64,000 nucleotides of DNA from Puffinus mauretanicus (Eukaryota > Chordata > Aves > Procellariiformes > Procellariidae), in contig JAJKFH010000948.1 of assembly GCA_023333565.1 (NCBI GenBank), forward strand, positions 1,116,001 through 1,180,000, written 5' to 3'. Shown one piece after another: positions 1 through 12,100 of the stretch; the first letter of the stretch is position 1; every line of letters starts with the position of its first letter. The notes under the pieces are model-generated. The model ran no database searches. It was not told where the DNA came from and saw only the letters and a list, made by a program, of their open reading frames with translations. The position numbers were made by a program, and so were the translations under genes.

Positions 1-236
1 ATTACAGAGTTTGCTTTCCTTCAAAACCTTGTTACCTTCAAAATACGTTGAAACATTTCAAGTTGAAGCTTCTGTGACTGAGATGCCGACTGTCCCATAA
101 CTAATGTATAAAGTTCATATAACTTCCCCGTGGCTGCTCACCTGAATTGTCCTCCATCCAGCTCAACAGGGGTACACCACTGGATATTTCTATTTCCTTT
201 CTTCAAGACCTTCTTTCTTCAGGCTTCCCTCTTTCA
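1..236 (-). mobile_element. Endogenous retrovirus leader and start of gag (5' part, cut by window edge)
   Basis: Read on the minus strand, this follows the primer binding site of an endogenous retrovirus. A leader of about 140 bases contains a good splice-donor match (CAG/GTGAGC, junction at about 141/142), placed like a major splice donor upstream of gag. An ATG at 98-96 opens a frame starting Met-Gly-Gln-Ser, so it has the Gly-2 expected for N-myristoylation of a retroviral matrix protein. That frame meets a TGA after 25 codons, so this gag is broken or diverged here. The rest of the provirus, if present, lies left of the window. The element is antisense to SEMA5A. The leader layout and gag start are visible; the class II (beta-like) assignment is inferred from the primer binding site. 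Confidence 0.6.
21..98 (-). pseudogene. Interrupted gag N-terminus of the endogenous retrovirus
   Basis: The minus-strand frame starts at 98 and ends at a TGA near position 21, only 25 codons in. The start Met-Gly-Gln-Ser-Ala-Ser fits a myristoylated matrix domain, and its place about 140 bases after the primer binding site is where gag should begin. The early stop and the window edge mean no functional Gag can be claimed. It could be a chance ATG, but position and Gly-2 together make gag the better reading. Confidence 0.45.
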
Positions 237-254
237 GCCCCACGTTGGGCACCA
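237..254 (-). other. Retroviral primer binding site (tRNA-Lys type)
   Basis: The + strand reads GCCCCACGTTGGGCACCA, which equals the 3' end of vertebrate tRNA-Lys(CUU) plus CCA except for one base (A for G before CCA). On the minus strand it is TGGTGCCCAACGTGGGGC, two bases after the LTR end (257), the standard spacing. A Lys primer is usual in class II (ERVK/beta-like) elements. Confidence 0.75.
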
Positions 255-256
255 TT

Positions 257-801
257 TGTGGTGTAAGATAGCACAGACCCTCACATATATATGCGCAGCA
301 ATACTGGAGCCTCCATCATAACAGGGCAGTCCCACAGTCTCTCTCTCCATTGCCTCACCCTTCTGTCTCTCTCCGTTGTCTGTCTCAAATCTTCCTTCCG
401 GCAACGATCACATGTCTGCTCACAATTCCCTTCACCTGTTTTGGCTCTTGAACCAGCTGGTACTCATTGGCTCTTGAACCAGCTGGTACTCATTGGCTCT
501 TAATCAGCTGGTACTCATTAGGCCACACCTCAGGGTAACCGTAAGCAGCATTCCTAACTGAGAGCTTTTTCATTTTGATGTTTACAGTTTCCTTACAGAA
601 GGGACAACTAAGCCAGGTGTTCAGGTCTTTTCTCTCCACACTTCCCCGTGTTGAATACCTGTTCAGAGATATCTGCACAACCTGTATGACGCACCCTTCA
701 GCCCTGCAACCTGACAGTGGAAAAGGGCCAGGGTTTCCCATGAGGCGGAACAACATATTCCTTTCTGTTGGTGTAACAGCATCAGATATTACTGAACCAC
801 A
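257..801 (-). mobile_element. 5' LTR of antisense class II-like endogenous retrovirus
   Basis: The right neighbour of the primer binding site is an LTR of about 545 bases. Its inner edge (257) is fixed by the two-base spacer. Its outer edge (801) is proposed because it gives a perfect 6-bp terminal inverted repeat, TGTGGT (257-262) and ACCACA (796-801), with canonical TG...CA ends. Inside are three tandem units of 25-26 bp at 443-519. I see no clear AATAAA signal on the minus strand inside these limits, so the U3/R/U5 layout is not resolved. No target-site duplication can be tested because the other LTR is outside the window. Lies in the intron upstream of the first visible SEMA5A exon. Confidence 0.6.
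443..519 (-). repeat. Three tandem 25-26 bp units in LTR
   Basis: Units at 443-468, 469-494 and 495-519 (the last one base shorter, with two changes). Each holds the palindrome CCAGCTGG or its remnant, with an E-box core CAGCTG. The two unit junctions create CCAAT boxes on the minus strand (466-470 and 492-496). This looks like a duplicated enhancer in U3. Confidence 0.75.
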
Positions 802-1507
802 TTCAGCATTTGTCAATCTCAATATCTTCAGAATTGCAATGATTTTATTGTACCCTTTTTTAATATATTGTGAATCATTTTGTGGGGAAAAAAATTAAGC
901 ATTTCTGTCAATAAAGATTGAGTAATAGCAAAGCCTGCACCCTTTATGTGTGGTTGACTATTAAGTCCACTATGGCCACTGCTTCATAATGAAGCTGATT
1001 TTGTTGCTTTCAGACTATCCTAAAATCTATAAGCATGAGTCTGGTTTTTGTGAAGGTGTTTTACCCAGGGATTCCATAGGATCCAGACACATACCATACC
1101 TTGAAAATCTTTACTTCTGTCGTGCTGCCATTGGTTGTATAGAAGAAACATTAATGAGCCCTGAGCATAATCTCATCCTGAACTAGAAGAAAGGTGTCCC
1201 TGATGCATGTGATTATGTATGGGAGTAAAGTATGGCCTTGTGGTATTAGAGCAGCAGCAGAAGGTAGGAATTTCTGAGTTTCTCCCACACCAGCTACTTG
1301 GCAAGGCTGATAAAAATTTTGAATGCAATGTTTGTGCCTAAATCAGCACATCATATATCATCATCTTGAGATATCATCTCCTGGCTGATCATATCTGCTT
1401 TGTTAATTACTTGAAGGATTGGAGAGTTACTGCCTTTTTTATTTATTTTTCAGCAAATGGACTTCTTACTGTTGTTACTTAGGTTAATGTTTGTATTTCT
1501 TTTGCAG
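802..1507. other. Intron segment upstream of first visible SEMA5A exon
   Basis: AT-rich intron between the retroviral LTR and the exon at 1508. I see no exon, RNA gene or clear repeat. The polypyrimidine tract and acceptor of the exon (ttgtatttcttttgcag) end at 1507. The preceding SEMA5A exon is not in the window. Confidence 0.6.
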
Positions 1508-1643
1508 GAACAGCATAGCAGCCTCAGCAGTTTGTGTTTTCAACCTGAGTGCCATAACTCAGGCCTTTAATGGACCCTTCAAATACCAGGAAAACTCTCG
1601 CTCTGCTTGGCTTCCATATCCCAATCCTAACCCTAATTTTCAG
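1508..1643 (+). CDS. SEMA5A: SEMA5A exon, Sema domain (first visible)
   Basis: This 136-base exon encodes a final codon base plus 45 residues, from NSIAASAVCVFNLSAITQAF to the end NPNPNFQ. It is part of the Sema seven-bladed beta-propeller, the plexin-binding module of semaphorins, here on the extracellular side of a type I membrane protein. The segment AVCVFNLSAI followed by F-x-GPFKYQENSRSAWLPYPNP is diagnostic of class 5 semaphorins. An N-glycosylation sequon (NLS) is present. The acceptor is a strong pyrimidine tract plus TTTTGCAG; the donor CAG/GTACAG is weaker. It enters in phase 2 and leaves in phase 0, joining the exon at 4963 in frame (NFQ-CGTMDQG). SEMA5A rather than SEMA5B is chosen because the following exons match SEMA5A wording. 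Confidence 0.96.
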
Positions 1644-4600
1644 GTACAGATACATGGGAGAAGGACAATAGTTTACATGAGTTTTTTTCAAAGTGCTCTA
1701 TAGTTCATAGTTAATAAGTCCAGTTTTGCAGTATGTCATAGCCTAAGACCTTAAAAAAATTACCAAAAAAAAAAAAGGCTTAAAAGGTCCCCTTATTTCA
1801 ACATACTTAATTTTATCCTTCCATAAAGTAATTTGGGTTGAAAAGCAGATGTGCTTTGAAGGGTAGGAGAAAAAAGGCTTAACTCTACAGTAATCTGTCA
1901 AGGTAACATTAATTCCTGACTGAAGTATGATCAAACTGCTATTCTCTTTTACTTTGTATTTGTACTATTAGAACCTGAAAAAGGAACATTGTTTGACAGA
2001 AAAAGAAAAGGGGGGGTGGTAAAGGAGGAGCGGTCAGGATTTTGTATATTTTCCTGTGCAAGGTGGTCCACACTCCCTGAAGGGTCCGATTAAAAGAATT
2101 TGTGATGTGGTGTGCCCCTCATTTGAATTTGTCAGCCTCAGAGGGTGTAATAATCTGCAGCTGGCTGACAGTGTAAAACTAATTAGTCCAAAGTGGGTCA
2201 CTCAGTGGAACTTTCTACAAAAAGAAAAGGGTATTTCACGTAAGCACATATGCATTGTTTTCTTTTTCTGCATAGTCACCACTCCTGCTAGGACAATTTT
2301 AGTGAGTGTGATTCTAGCAAGGGGAAACAGCATTAATTTAGTACTTAACAACAGCAGCTTTTCATCAAGATACTTAAGTGTATCCACCTTTACCCACCTT
2401 TCACCATCCCTTAATCTCAATGCAATTTCACGAGTTCAGTGCCTTCCCTATCTTCTTGTAAGGGTCATGAGATCTTTGCAAGCATGAAACAGAATCACCC
2501 ATCGGGGATTGTAGGTAGTTTTAATTACTTCCTGATTTATGCAAACAAAGGAAAATAAGGCACTGAATTTGCTCTGAATTACAGGCCAGAGCCACGTTAC
2601 CTTTCCTAAATAGTGTGTTTGGCATTAGCCCCAGGTGACAAGACACCATTTAAATAAGCCATATTGCAGAAGTGGGCTATATTTGTAGATAGCTTTTTAC
2701 ATATTGTAGAAATATTTGTATTGTCAAAATAATGATGGTAAGAGGGCCCAAGTGAGGCTAAATTTTTGAAAGAGAAAGCCTGAAGAAAGGCTTGTATGTA
2801 AAAATCTTATCTTCTTTCTGACTAGGTGAGCAAGTCCAAAAGTTATTAACGTCTCCCTACAAACCTTGTATTAATGCGTTAATAATTATTCTGAGAGCAC
2901 CCCATGCAGAATGGTACATACAAACAGAGATGACAGCCTGATGGTTGTGTAAAAACGGTTTAAGTCTCTACCATACTGTTGGCGCTCGTCTCTCAATCCC
3001 AGTCAAGACGGAGGTGTTGAAGAAATTTCTTGCTTGGATAGTTGGCTGATTTTAATGTGGCTGGTACTTCATCAAATTTACAAGAACAGTGGCAACAGTT
3101 GTCTCATATCTCATTGAGCAACAGCTTTGCAGGCCAGCGCTAGTGTTAAAAGCTGTAAGGTGGCCTTTTACAACACAATATTCGAGCCGATTGACGTTAA
3201 CTGATCTCTAGGTATCATTAGTGATGTCAAACTTTTGTTCTTTTGCAGGTGCTATCTTTTATTCTGTTGAATGTTCTCTTAGATTTCTGGCTCCATAACT
3301 GCAGCACTGATGTATACCAGAAGCTAGTCTAATGCTTAGAGCTAGGTGTAACCATTTTTGTGATTTGATGGTGTGTTAGAGTACATACTGCTCGCTGATG
3401 GGATATATTCATTGGCTGAGTCACTAGTTTCCTCCCCAGAAAGGAGAACTTTTCTTTTGCAGAGTGCTTTTGATAAAATATCAGAAGTTCTGTTCGTGTA
3501 GTCTCGGAAGTAGGTTTATCCTCAGAGTATTCATCTACTCAGCAATAACAGACAGAAGTATGTGGTTTGAAGGAAGACTACTGCTACGTAGTGATAGTTA
3601 CATCAGACATTGTATTTCCAAGACTGGATTATATTAATGAAATATTTTCCAGATTAGAATACGGTTGGAGTCCCAGTTTTAAGGAACGCTGTTTTTCTCC
3701 AGAGATAGTTGCTTTTCTCTTTAGCAGGATAATTTCCATCATAAGACCACGGACTTTATGTATTTCAGTGTACTACAAGCGTTCCAGCTGGAATCTTTCC
3801 TGCCTGATAGATTCAGAGAAATTCTTCTTTGGCGTGGTTTATTTTTTTCACCGGCCTGACATGCAGGGTGCTTACAGAGCAAGTAATTGTTTCCTGCCAG
3901 TTGCTTAACTGTCTTTCCTCATCATATGATCTCTCATTATGAAATTATTTATTTGAGGATTTTTTTATTTGTGGACTTGGAATGATCACTTAATTTCATA
4001 TTGAAAACATGGTAATAATGAAAAAATAACTGGTAGGGTTTTGCACACTGTATTATTTTGTTCATGCTGTAATTCATAGCATAATTTATGACATAGTAGA
4101 ATAGAATGAAAAAGTATGACTTAGGTATGCCTTTCACATCACCGACATATTTGATAAACGTTTGAAGTACTGTTTTAATTCCCTGATGCAATTATGCATG
4201 AGTAAACATGTGGATGTTTACATGTTCACATGCGCTAAGCAGCTTTCTCTTTTGTGTCCTCAGTTAGTTGAAGACTTAAACACAAAGATGCTAAAATTAA
4301 CTGCCACTTACTTTGCTTTGTTTATTTGTGCATGCAGTTAGTGAATGCTTTCTGTAAGAAGAGAGTACAGTTTTCAGATGTAAAACACAGTCAGTTCCAA
4401 AGCAAAGATGTCTTTGCTGTGGATAACACTTTACAGTTAGAGCTCCACACTGCCCATTCTTGGCTAGTGAATGCAGGGTCTGAAGAAGCTTCTAGAACTG
4501 TGCGTGGTGCTGTGACCTGGGATTTCTGTCAGACCCTGGCTGTGGCAGGACATGTGCTTTCCTTTGAAAATTTGTTATGTCTTTAGCACTGCGTCTGTGT

Positions 4601-4962
4601 AAATTATAAAGAAAACTATTCAGAAAATTCTGTGGTTTGTTGGATGATAGTTTTTCTCCTTCCTGCCCTGTGAACACAGGATATAGCAAAATATTACTAT
4701 AGCCCACTTGTGGTGGTCAGTCTGGTGGCCTTCCATATTGTCTAGAGTTACGGAGCCTCCATAGCACTGCCTCAAGGAAGTGGACCTTCCTCAATCACCG
4801 TGTGGACAGTCTGGTCAGCACCAAAATGAGACCTGAAAGTGGAATTCCACACTGTCACTACAAGATATACTCTTGGTTTTTAGTTTCTTGTGCTGTAAAT
4901 CAGAGAGTAAATCTGTTGTTATCATTGATGCATATAGTAATGTTAATTTTCTGTGTTTACAG
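1644..4962 (+). other. SEMA5A: SEMA5A intron (3.3 kb)
   Basis: GT-AG intron. It is AT-rich, with an A-run near 1755-1777 and a G-run near 2010. Short open frames (for example 2056-2487 and 3567-3908) resemble no protein I know. I recognise no repeat family in it. Confidence 0.8.
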
Positions 4963-5167
4963 TGTGGCACTATGGACCAGGGTTTGTATGTAAATCTGAC
5001 TGAGAGAAATCTTCAAGATGCTCAAAAATTCTTCTTAATGCATGAGGTCATTCAACCAGTTATTCCAATTCCTTACTTCATGGAAGACAACAGCCGATTT
5101 TCCCATGTGGTTGTGGATGTCGTGCAGGGCAAGGACATGCTTTTCCATATCATCTATCTTGCCACAG
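4963..5167 (+). CDS. SEMA5A: SEMA5A exon, Sema domain
   Basis: The 205-base exon encodes 68 residues plus one base, beginning CGTMDQGLYVNLTERNLQDA and ending HIIYLAT. This is the propeller region just before the last blades. CGT.DQGLYVNLTERNLQDAQKF is the SEMA5A form; SEMA5B differs strongly here. NLT is an N-glycosylation sequon. The acceptor tttctgtgtttacag and donor CAG/GTATGA are both good. It is phase 0 in and phase 1 out; the split codon G/AC gives Asp with the exon at 31565 (LAT-DYGTIKK). No frameshift or stop is present. Confidence 0.97.
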
Positions 5168-7759
5168 GTATGAACTCTGCATTGCCGTGATAACTTCAAA
5201 AGTTTATGAGGTCTATGAGTTTTAATGTTCTGTGAATCAGTTATGGAATATGTATTGAACAACCTTGAACAACAGCTTTTCTTGTTTGACAGCATTAACT
5301 CTACCTTCTACCTTTTCTGAGTAGATGAATTCAGCAGTTTGCAATGCCTTCGTTTATATTATTTTGTGAACTCGAATTTTGGTGTCTGTTTCCTATTCTC
5401 CTTTGAAGGCAGGAAGCCTACATGCTTTTGAGGGAGCGAATGGTTGGAAATTATGCAAATGGGACTTCACAAGTTTCTCTGTCTTTTATTCTTTTTCTGT
5501 AGTTCAGGGTACAATCTCGCCCAAGATAAGATGGTTTAGGATTCTCTGAGATAGAAGTAACTCTACAAATAGCAAATACAATTACTGCTATTGCTATTTC
5601 TGACTTTTCTGATCACAAAAATTTTATTACCTTTCCTTTTCATTTCATTTTTCAGTCATTCATTATGCAGTTTTACACCCTGCCTTATTATTTGTCCATT
5701 TATATGTGAGCTTAGCAATGGAAGAATAATAATCCTCCACCTAAAATTGCGTTGGTTTCAGATATTGCTTTCTTGGTTCAAAATTTCAAGCTTAAAAATA
5801 GTGAGGATGTCAGGGAATTGTTTTTGCAGAACAAGGATGTCCCCAACTGAGACTCAAATCCTAGGTCAGAGTAACATGTTTAGAGCCTCATGGCATAAGA
5901 CTTAGGGTAGTTCTCAAATAAGTCTCATGCACATCAGTAGGGAATAGCTCATCAAAGCAATGGTTTGTTAACGTGCATATTTTGTCTCACAGTGAGTAGG
6001 CACCAAATACGATAAATGTAGGGAAAGAATCTGCTGAGCAACAAGAGGAAAAAAAATCCTAATTCTATTTATTTGATCTTGCAATCAATGAAGTAAATTT
6101 CAAAATTGTGATTGATTCAGTAGAAACTGGATCAATCCTTTTAATTACTAAAATTATGATTTACTAATGAAAGTTGTGTATTCTATAGCTTATCATTTAT
6201 CAAGAGCTGAAGAAAAATGTGCATTGTGATTCAATATATAATTTAATTTTCCCTTGAAAGCATGATACCATTTTTCAGAGAAGATTACTTCTTTTGATTC
6301 TGAAAAAATTTTATAGTAATTTGGTGCATTCGGGTGAGACAGTATTTCTTTGCATATTATCCTTGTAGCTTTCTCATTGTGCTCCTTGAAAGATAGGCAG
6401 TAATATAAAAGCTTTTAATAAGTTAAAACTGTGCTTGGATTTGACCAATTGTAGTCAAAACAGCCTGCTGGTTAGTAAATCATAGCATTTTAAGTGAAAT
6501 CATGCCAATACTAAATGATGTTTGTATTGTAGACGTCTCCTGACAGAAACTGAATTACAGAAATATGTACTGAATTTGTTTTATATGAAAAGACTATCAC
6601 TGCTCTGTGGGATATTTACATTACAATGGCAGCACCAAGAATGATGTCATTTGTCATAATTCTGATTGTCTTCAGTTTTCAGTTCCCCTTACTGTGTTTC
6701 CTTTTGTATTTGATTCAGTCAGTGAGGATCTAAAACTTTATGTTTCATGGTTCATTAATAAACTGTGTTCAATAAAGGTTCTAGGTTCTTTTTATGCATC
6801 TTTCTTACTGCTAAAAAGATACAGCTCCTATTCTCCTTATGATGTGTACTTGCCTTCTACTTCTGTTCTTGTCTATACCTCTGGTTTTGGTCATTCATGG
6901 AAGTAGGATACTACTTTAGCTGGATCTTTAGTCTGACTCCAGCACATGCTTTTATGTAATTGGACAGTGTATGTTTTGTAAGTGTGAGAAAACGTATGAC
7001 AAAAAAAAAACAGGTAACAATGTAGTGTTCCTGAAGTTTTCTTGACAGAGCCAATTCTATTGCACTTCTATTTCACTGAATCACAGTGTTTTTTGTGAAC
7101 ATTCCTTCTGCCCCCTCCCCCCCAATTGAATGTAAGTACTAAGCTTTATTTTCCAAGAAATATTAATATTCACTTTTCAGAAAAAATATCTTTTTGGTAG
7201 ATTCTGAAATTACCACACACATTTTTATAAATAAATACCATACCTACAATACCTAAGGGTAGTTTAAAAATCCCAAGATATACCAAAAAATCTTATGATT
7301 TGAGGAGAAAGGCTGTGTTTTTACCTTTTTTTGGGGTGCAGGTCGTAATTTTAATTCCATGATATTGGTAATAATGCAGCATCTTAGTTCTCCATAGTAC
7401 TATCTTTGCTTGTGTAGAAGCTGTGGAGCAGTTAGCGTTGAGTTTGCATCCTAAACTACATGTGCTAAAAGATTACTGAGAAAACACCACTGCTTCGGTA
7501 AACAACAGAAACTAAAAGGCAGCGGCCTTAACTTTGGAGGTAAACAATAACTTTGGAAGCAGACCAAGTGTAATAGTTTTGAACTCATCCAGTGTCCGGC
7601 CTTAGTCCCGCATACAATGTCATCTACCCCAAGCCCCTAACACCTTAAAGCATGTGTATGTTTGGGAGAGCTGGAAGAGCGGGGTTACAGTTACTACCAG
7701 ACTGAGAAAGGTTGTCATTATTGTATCTTTTCTGATTTAATTTACTTGTGTTATTAAAA
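5168..7759 (+). other. SEMA5A: SEMA5A long intron, first part
   Basis: Start of a 26.4-kb GT-AG intron (5168-31564). It is AT-rich with a C-run near 7112-7123. No gene, RNA or clear repeat was recognised. Confidence 0.7.
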
Positions 7760-9115
7760 GTGGTGGCAGATTAAATTTGGAGTTAAATTTTTGCCACAAT
7801 GCTCCATCTTCAAAAAAAGCCAAAGGAGTGGTCTGGGGAACAATGGGCTGGTCTGCATTCAGTCCCTGGGAAAATCAAGGAGCACACCTCCTTGGGGCAC
7901 ACTTCTGTGGGCACATGATGGAGAATAAGGTGATTTTGAACATTCAGTATGGATTTCCCAAGGGTGAATCACACCCGATCAACCTGATTACTTTCTGTGG
8001 TAAAATGACTGGATTTGTGCATGAGAGAGTGGTACCTCAACTTTAGCAAGGCTTTTGACACTGTTTTCCACAATGTTCATATATCCAAATTAGGATGTAT
8101 GGTCTGTATGGGTGGACAACCGGATGTATAAAATCTGCTTGGATGTCAGGCTCAGGGGGAGTTGTTAATGGGATGTATACAAGTGGTAAGGAGCTGAGTA
8201 TTGTCCTATTTAACATTTTAATCAACGACCTGCAGGAGACGACAGAGTACAAGCTGTCAAGTGTGCAGATGACACCAGACTGGGGTACCAGTAGTTACAC
8301 TGGAGGACAGCGCTGCCATCCAAAGGACCTAGACATGCTGGAGGGATGGGCTAGCAAGAACCTCATGAAATTCAACAGGTGCAAATATGAAGTCCGAAAT
8401 CTGGGAAAGACTAACTCTATGCAATGATTGAGGCTGGGGACTGACTGTCTAGGAAAAAGCTCTGCTGAAAGGGCTTGGGGACTTTGGTAGACAGCAAGCT
8501 GAACATGAACCAAGAGCATGCCCTCGCAGCAAAGAAGGCCAAGAGTGTCTCGGGCTGTATTAACAGGAACCTAGCCAGTAGATCAAGGGAAGAGATTTAT
8601 CCCCATGTACTCAACACACTTTAGAGCACATCTAGTTTTGGCCTCCCTCCAGTACAAGAAGGATGTTGATAAACTGGAGCAAATTCAGCGGAGGGCCACC
8701 TTCTGTTGGAGGCTGGAGCACCGTGCTCTAGGAGGAGAAGCTGAGGGAACTGGCCTTGTTCATCCTAGAGGAGAGAAGGCTCCGGGGGTGGGGGGCATCT
8801 AGTAACAGCCTGCAAATACCTACAGGGAGTTTACATGAAGAACAGAGCCAGGCTCTTCACAGTGGTGCATGGTGGGAAGACAAGAGACAACAGGCAGAGA
8901 GTTTCAGACTGGATATAAAGACAAACTTTTTCACTCTGAGGACAGTCAAGCACTGGATCGTATTTCTCGGAGAGGTTGTGCAGTCTCCATCCTTGGAGGT
9001 TTTCAAAACTACACAGCAACCCAGTCTATGTTATAGCTAGCTGTCCTTTGAGCAGGAGGTTGGACTTGAGACCTCCTGATGTCCTTTCCAATCTAAATTA
9101 TCCTCTGTCTATTGT
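7760..9115 (+). mobile_element. Old 5'-truncated CR1 LINE, sense orientation
   Basis: A degenerate CR1 retrotransposon. Pieces of the reverse transcriptase are readable in shifting frames: a segment like '[15 protein letters not shown]' near 8030-8075, 'IVLFNILINDLQE' near 8197-8240, a decayed 'QMTPDWGT' where FADD should be near 8265-8290, and the C-terminal region near 8640-9040. The 3' end resembles the CR1 terminus (GGTTGGACTTGAGACCTCC...) but lacks an octamer tail. Many frameshifts and substitutions make it much older than the copies at 26 and 37 kb. Both boundaries are approximate. Confidence 0.85.
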
Positions 9116-12100
9116 ATGCCAGTACAACGTGCAAATTGGTTGGGCTAAATTACATTTTTACTCAAGCCTGTGATAATAGATATTGTTGTACTTTCTGCTG
9201 CCAAAAGGGAAGTGCATTCAACTCTAATAGAAGTACTGGCAGTAAGTAATTTACACCTACTGGTGTAAAGCAGGATAGATCCAACCCATGCTGTGTGAGA
9301 TGTACTCTGCATAACTTTTCTTGTTATAATTCATTACAACATTCTTACAAAAATTGTATTTTAAAATGCACAAAGCTGATTCAGTGGAAAGGTAGGCATA
9401 TAGGTTGGACTGAATACAAATGAATGCTCTGCTGTCTTTGTTACTCAAAGCAAAAATCCCATTCTTTGAAGCAGATGGGCAGTAGTTAACAGAAAATTCT
9501 CTCTTCCCCTCTCACATTCACTTACCTATCCACCCTGTTATTAGAATACAAATATTACAGAGGAGAATAACCCTGACAGTATAAAAATGTAATCTAATTT
9601 CATTAAAGCTTAAATAGATATAATAGTACTTGAGGAGAGACTGGGAGTAAGCAAACAAATGCATTAATCTACTATGTCAACAGTCTTCATTTCCTAAACC
9701 TTTGCCAAGTCATCATTCTGCTAGGAGATTCTGATGTGCTGGGATTTAACAGCTACTGCTCATATCAAAAATATACTTTAGTACTTTGGAAGCACATCTT
9801 AATCTTTCACTGCATTGACTTCTCACAGAGTGAAGGGATATATCAATTCCTGCACATTTTGTGTTGCTTAGAACTAGCAGTGCTGCTGGCTTTAGGCAGG
9901 CAGAAATCCCTGAAACAATTTTCAATGATTCAGAAAGGGAAGTCAAGAAAAGCGTTCACAGAAGTTCTGAACTAAAAATCATCTAGAATAATAAGTTAAA
10001 AGTAGAGCAAGCTATAGAACAACCCAATATTCTGACAACTTTTCAAGTTTAAAAGACTTCACTTCCTTCTTCATTAGAAAAAATTCAAAGGAAAATGGTG
10101 CTATGTATGTCATAGTTTTGTTTCCCTCCCTTTTGTCCCTTTTTTCCTCTTCCCATTTCTTTCTCCCATTTATTCCTCCCTTTCAGTTTAAATGCGTAGG
10201 TGTCCCATGGTTAAAAACTTTGCCAGTAGCAAAAGGTCTTCAAAGCATTTTTCAGAAAACAGGATGCTGCAACAAGAGCAAGTAGCCCTTATTTAGAGGA
10301 CTGTTGCAAAATGCATTGATTTATTAGAATGAATAAGAAAAATATTAGGTATGGTGTCTAGTTTGAGAGTATTCTGAAAACAGTTTCTGGTGGCTGTTTC
10401 TTGGTAGTTCAGAAAAGGTAGTATTTGCACTGTTTGAAAAGAAACTTTAAGGCCATATTTTAAAAATGACTTGCTGGAAAACTCCCGTGTTTTCTCTGTT
10501 CTTCAGTCCCAGAGGACAGGGGATGTCCCTTCCATATCCTGAGTAGAAACGGTGTATGCTCAGTGGTGGATCTTGATTATTGGGATTTATAGTTTAGAAT
10601 TGATGAAATTGGGGTATGGCCGACTTATAAAGAGAGTGAAACCTGAAGAAAGATATACTGTTGGCTACATTGCATGTCTCTAAAGAGTGGGTTGTTCACT
10701 GAACTGAACCTGAATTTTTATGCCATAAAGCCAGGTTTCATCTGAGGCTTAAAGATGACTGGAGAATGTTACAACAGGTTTTGAACTTCCCTTTCCAAGA
10801 AATTCTAGAAAGTGTTTTTCCCTGCTCTTAAGACCTCAAAATTACAGGTAGCGATGCAGAGAATAATGATAAAAATAATTCTGATGAAACACATACAGCA
10901 GTTATTATGAAGAAGTAGAGAGGTTTCACGAAGAAATTTCAAAATATATTTTTTGAAAATGCAGATGGATTTTTCATACATTTGCATTTAGAAGGGTTAT
11001 AACAGGTAATAGATCTCCACAAATGTAACATTTTTCACATGAAGCCCCGATGCTGCAACCAGTCCAGAAACCAATCCCAACCTCATGAAGTGATTTGGAA
11101 GTATGCATGAAATTCAGTTTGGAAATGCTGTCAAAACAGTTTGTATTTCTCCTGTTTGTCTTACTAGATGGGAGTAAATTGATGCAAAGTAGCACACGGT
11201 TTGATTCCTCTGTGATTTTTGTTACAGTTCTATCTTTTTCCTTTTGTTTTTGTAATCAATTCACGACGCTTTTTGCTGGGGAACAACCCAAGGTCTTAAC
11301 AAGAAAAAAAGTTGTGCATGTATATTTGCTAAAAAATCTCGGATGAAATATTGTCATTTTCCTGGCAGACTACAGGTTCTGATCGAAGTGTGCAGCTTTC
11401 ACAGTTTAATGTGCATGGTGTCATAATATATGTAGTACTGTGAAGTTACGGACCTTAAAATTATAAGCAAAAACATATGCTTATATGTGTTTCATACATG
11501 GTGAAGAGAGCAACAAAGTTTAAATTGACTGCATTTTTTCCAATTTGGTGCTATTTCTGACTGTATTATCCCAAGTGTGTTGAGGTTATTGGAGGTAATC
11601 TGCAGATAATTTTTGTAGAAAGGAGCTATAGACTTTTCGTCTCAGTTTGAGAAGCACCTTTTTAGTCTAGAAACTACAGTATAAATGCAATAATAATAAT
11701 GATCAAAGTAGTTGTAATTTGAGTCACAAGTCAAGTGTGAAAGTGGTAGGTAGTCTATTTGTATGTATTGATACTTTCTAGTTCAAAAACAGAGAAACAG
11801 GGCAATCAGTGTGCAAATGGATAATGGGGCAAATACATGTGGCAGGCAGTCGTCACCTTTTAAAACTATTTCTGTTCTGTTGTAACAGAAAACATGGTTG
11901 CTTTGTTTCTTACGCCTTTCCTTGACAAAGGTATAGTGTGCTTTTACGCAGTTGTAAAGCACCCTTGCAGCGGTTTTAAAACTACTTCCCTGTATCTTCT
12001 TATCCTTCTGGCCTTATGCAATCTCATTTTAAGAGGCTTGAAGCAAGGACAGTCATCAATTACTCTGCTGTCTAAAACCGGTGCATGTTGGAAGATACCA

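Noticed and set aside
236..254. A tRNA gene 3' end
   Set aside because: Only the acceptor-stem end plus CCA is present and no cloverleaf lies beside it; its place beside an LTR shows it is a retroviral primer site.
283..292. TATA box (CATATATATG) of the antisense LTR
   Set aside because: It lies only about 30 bases from the LTR inner edge, which would leave almost no R and U5, so it is not convincing as the promoter.
443..519. A CRISPR-like array
   Set aside because: The units are directly adjacent without spacers and lie inside an LTR of a vertebrate genome.
2056..2487. A 143-codon frame in the 3.3-kb intron
   Set aside because: Starts without ATG, shows no domain and has no convincing splice pair; treated as intron.
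4200..4960. Open stretches before the exon at 4963 as extra SEMA5A coding
   Set aside because: The exon edge is set by the acceptor at 4962 and the in-frame join NFQ-CGTMDQG; upstream translation does not match semaphorin.
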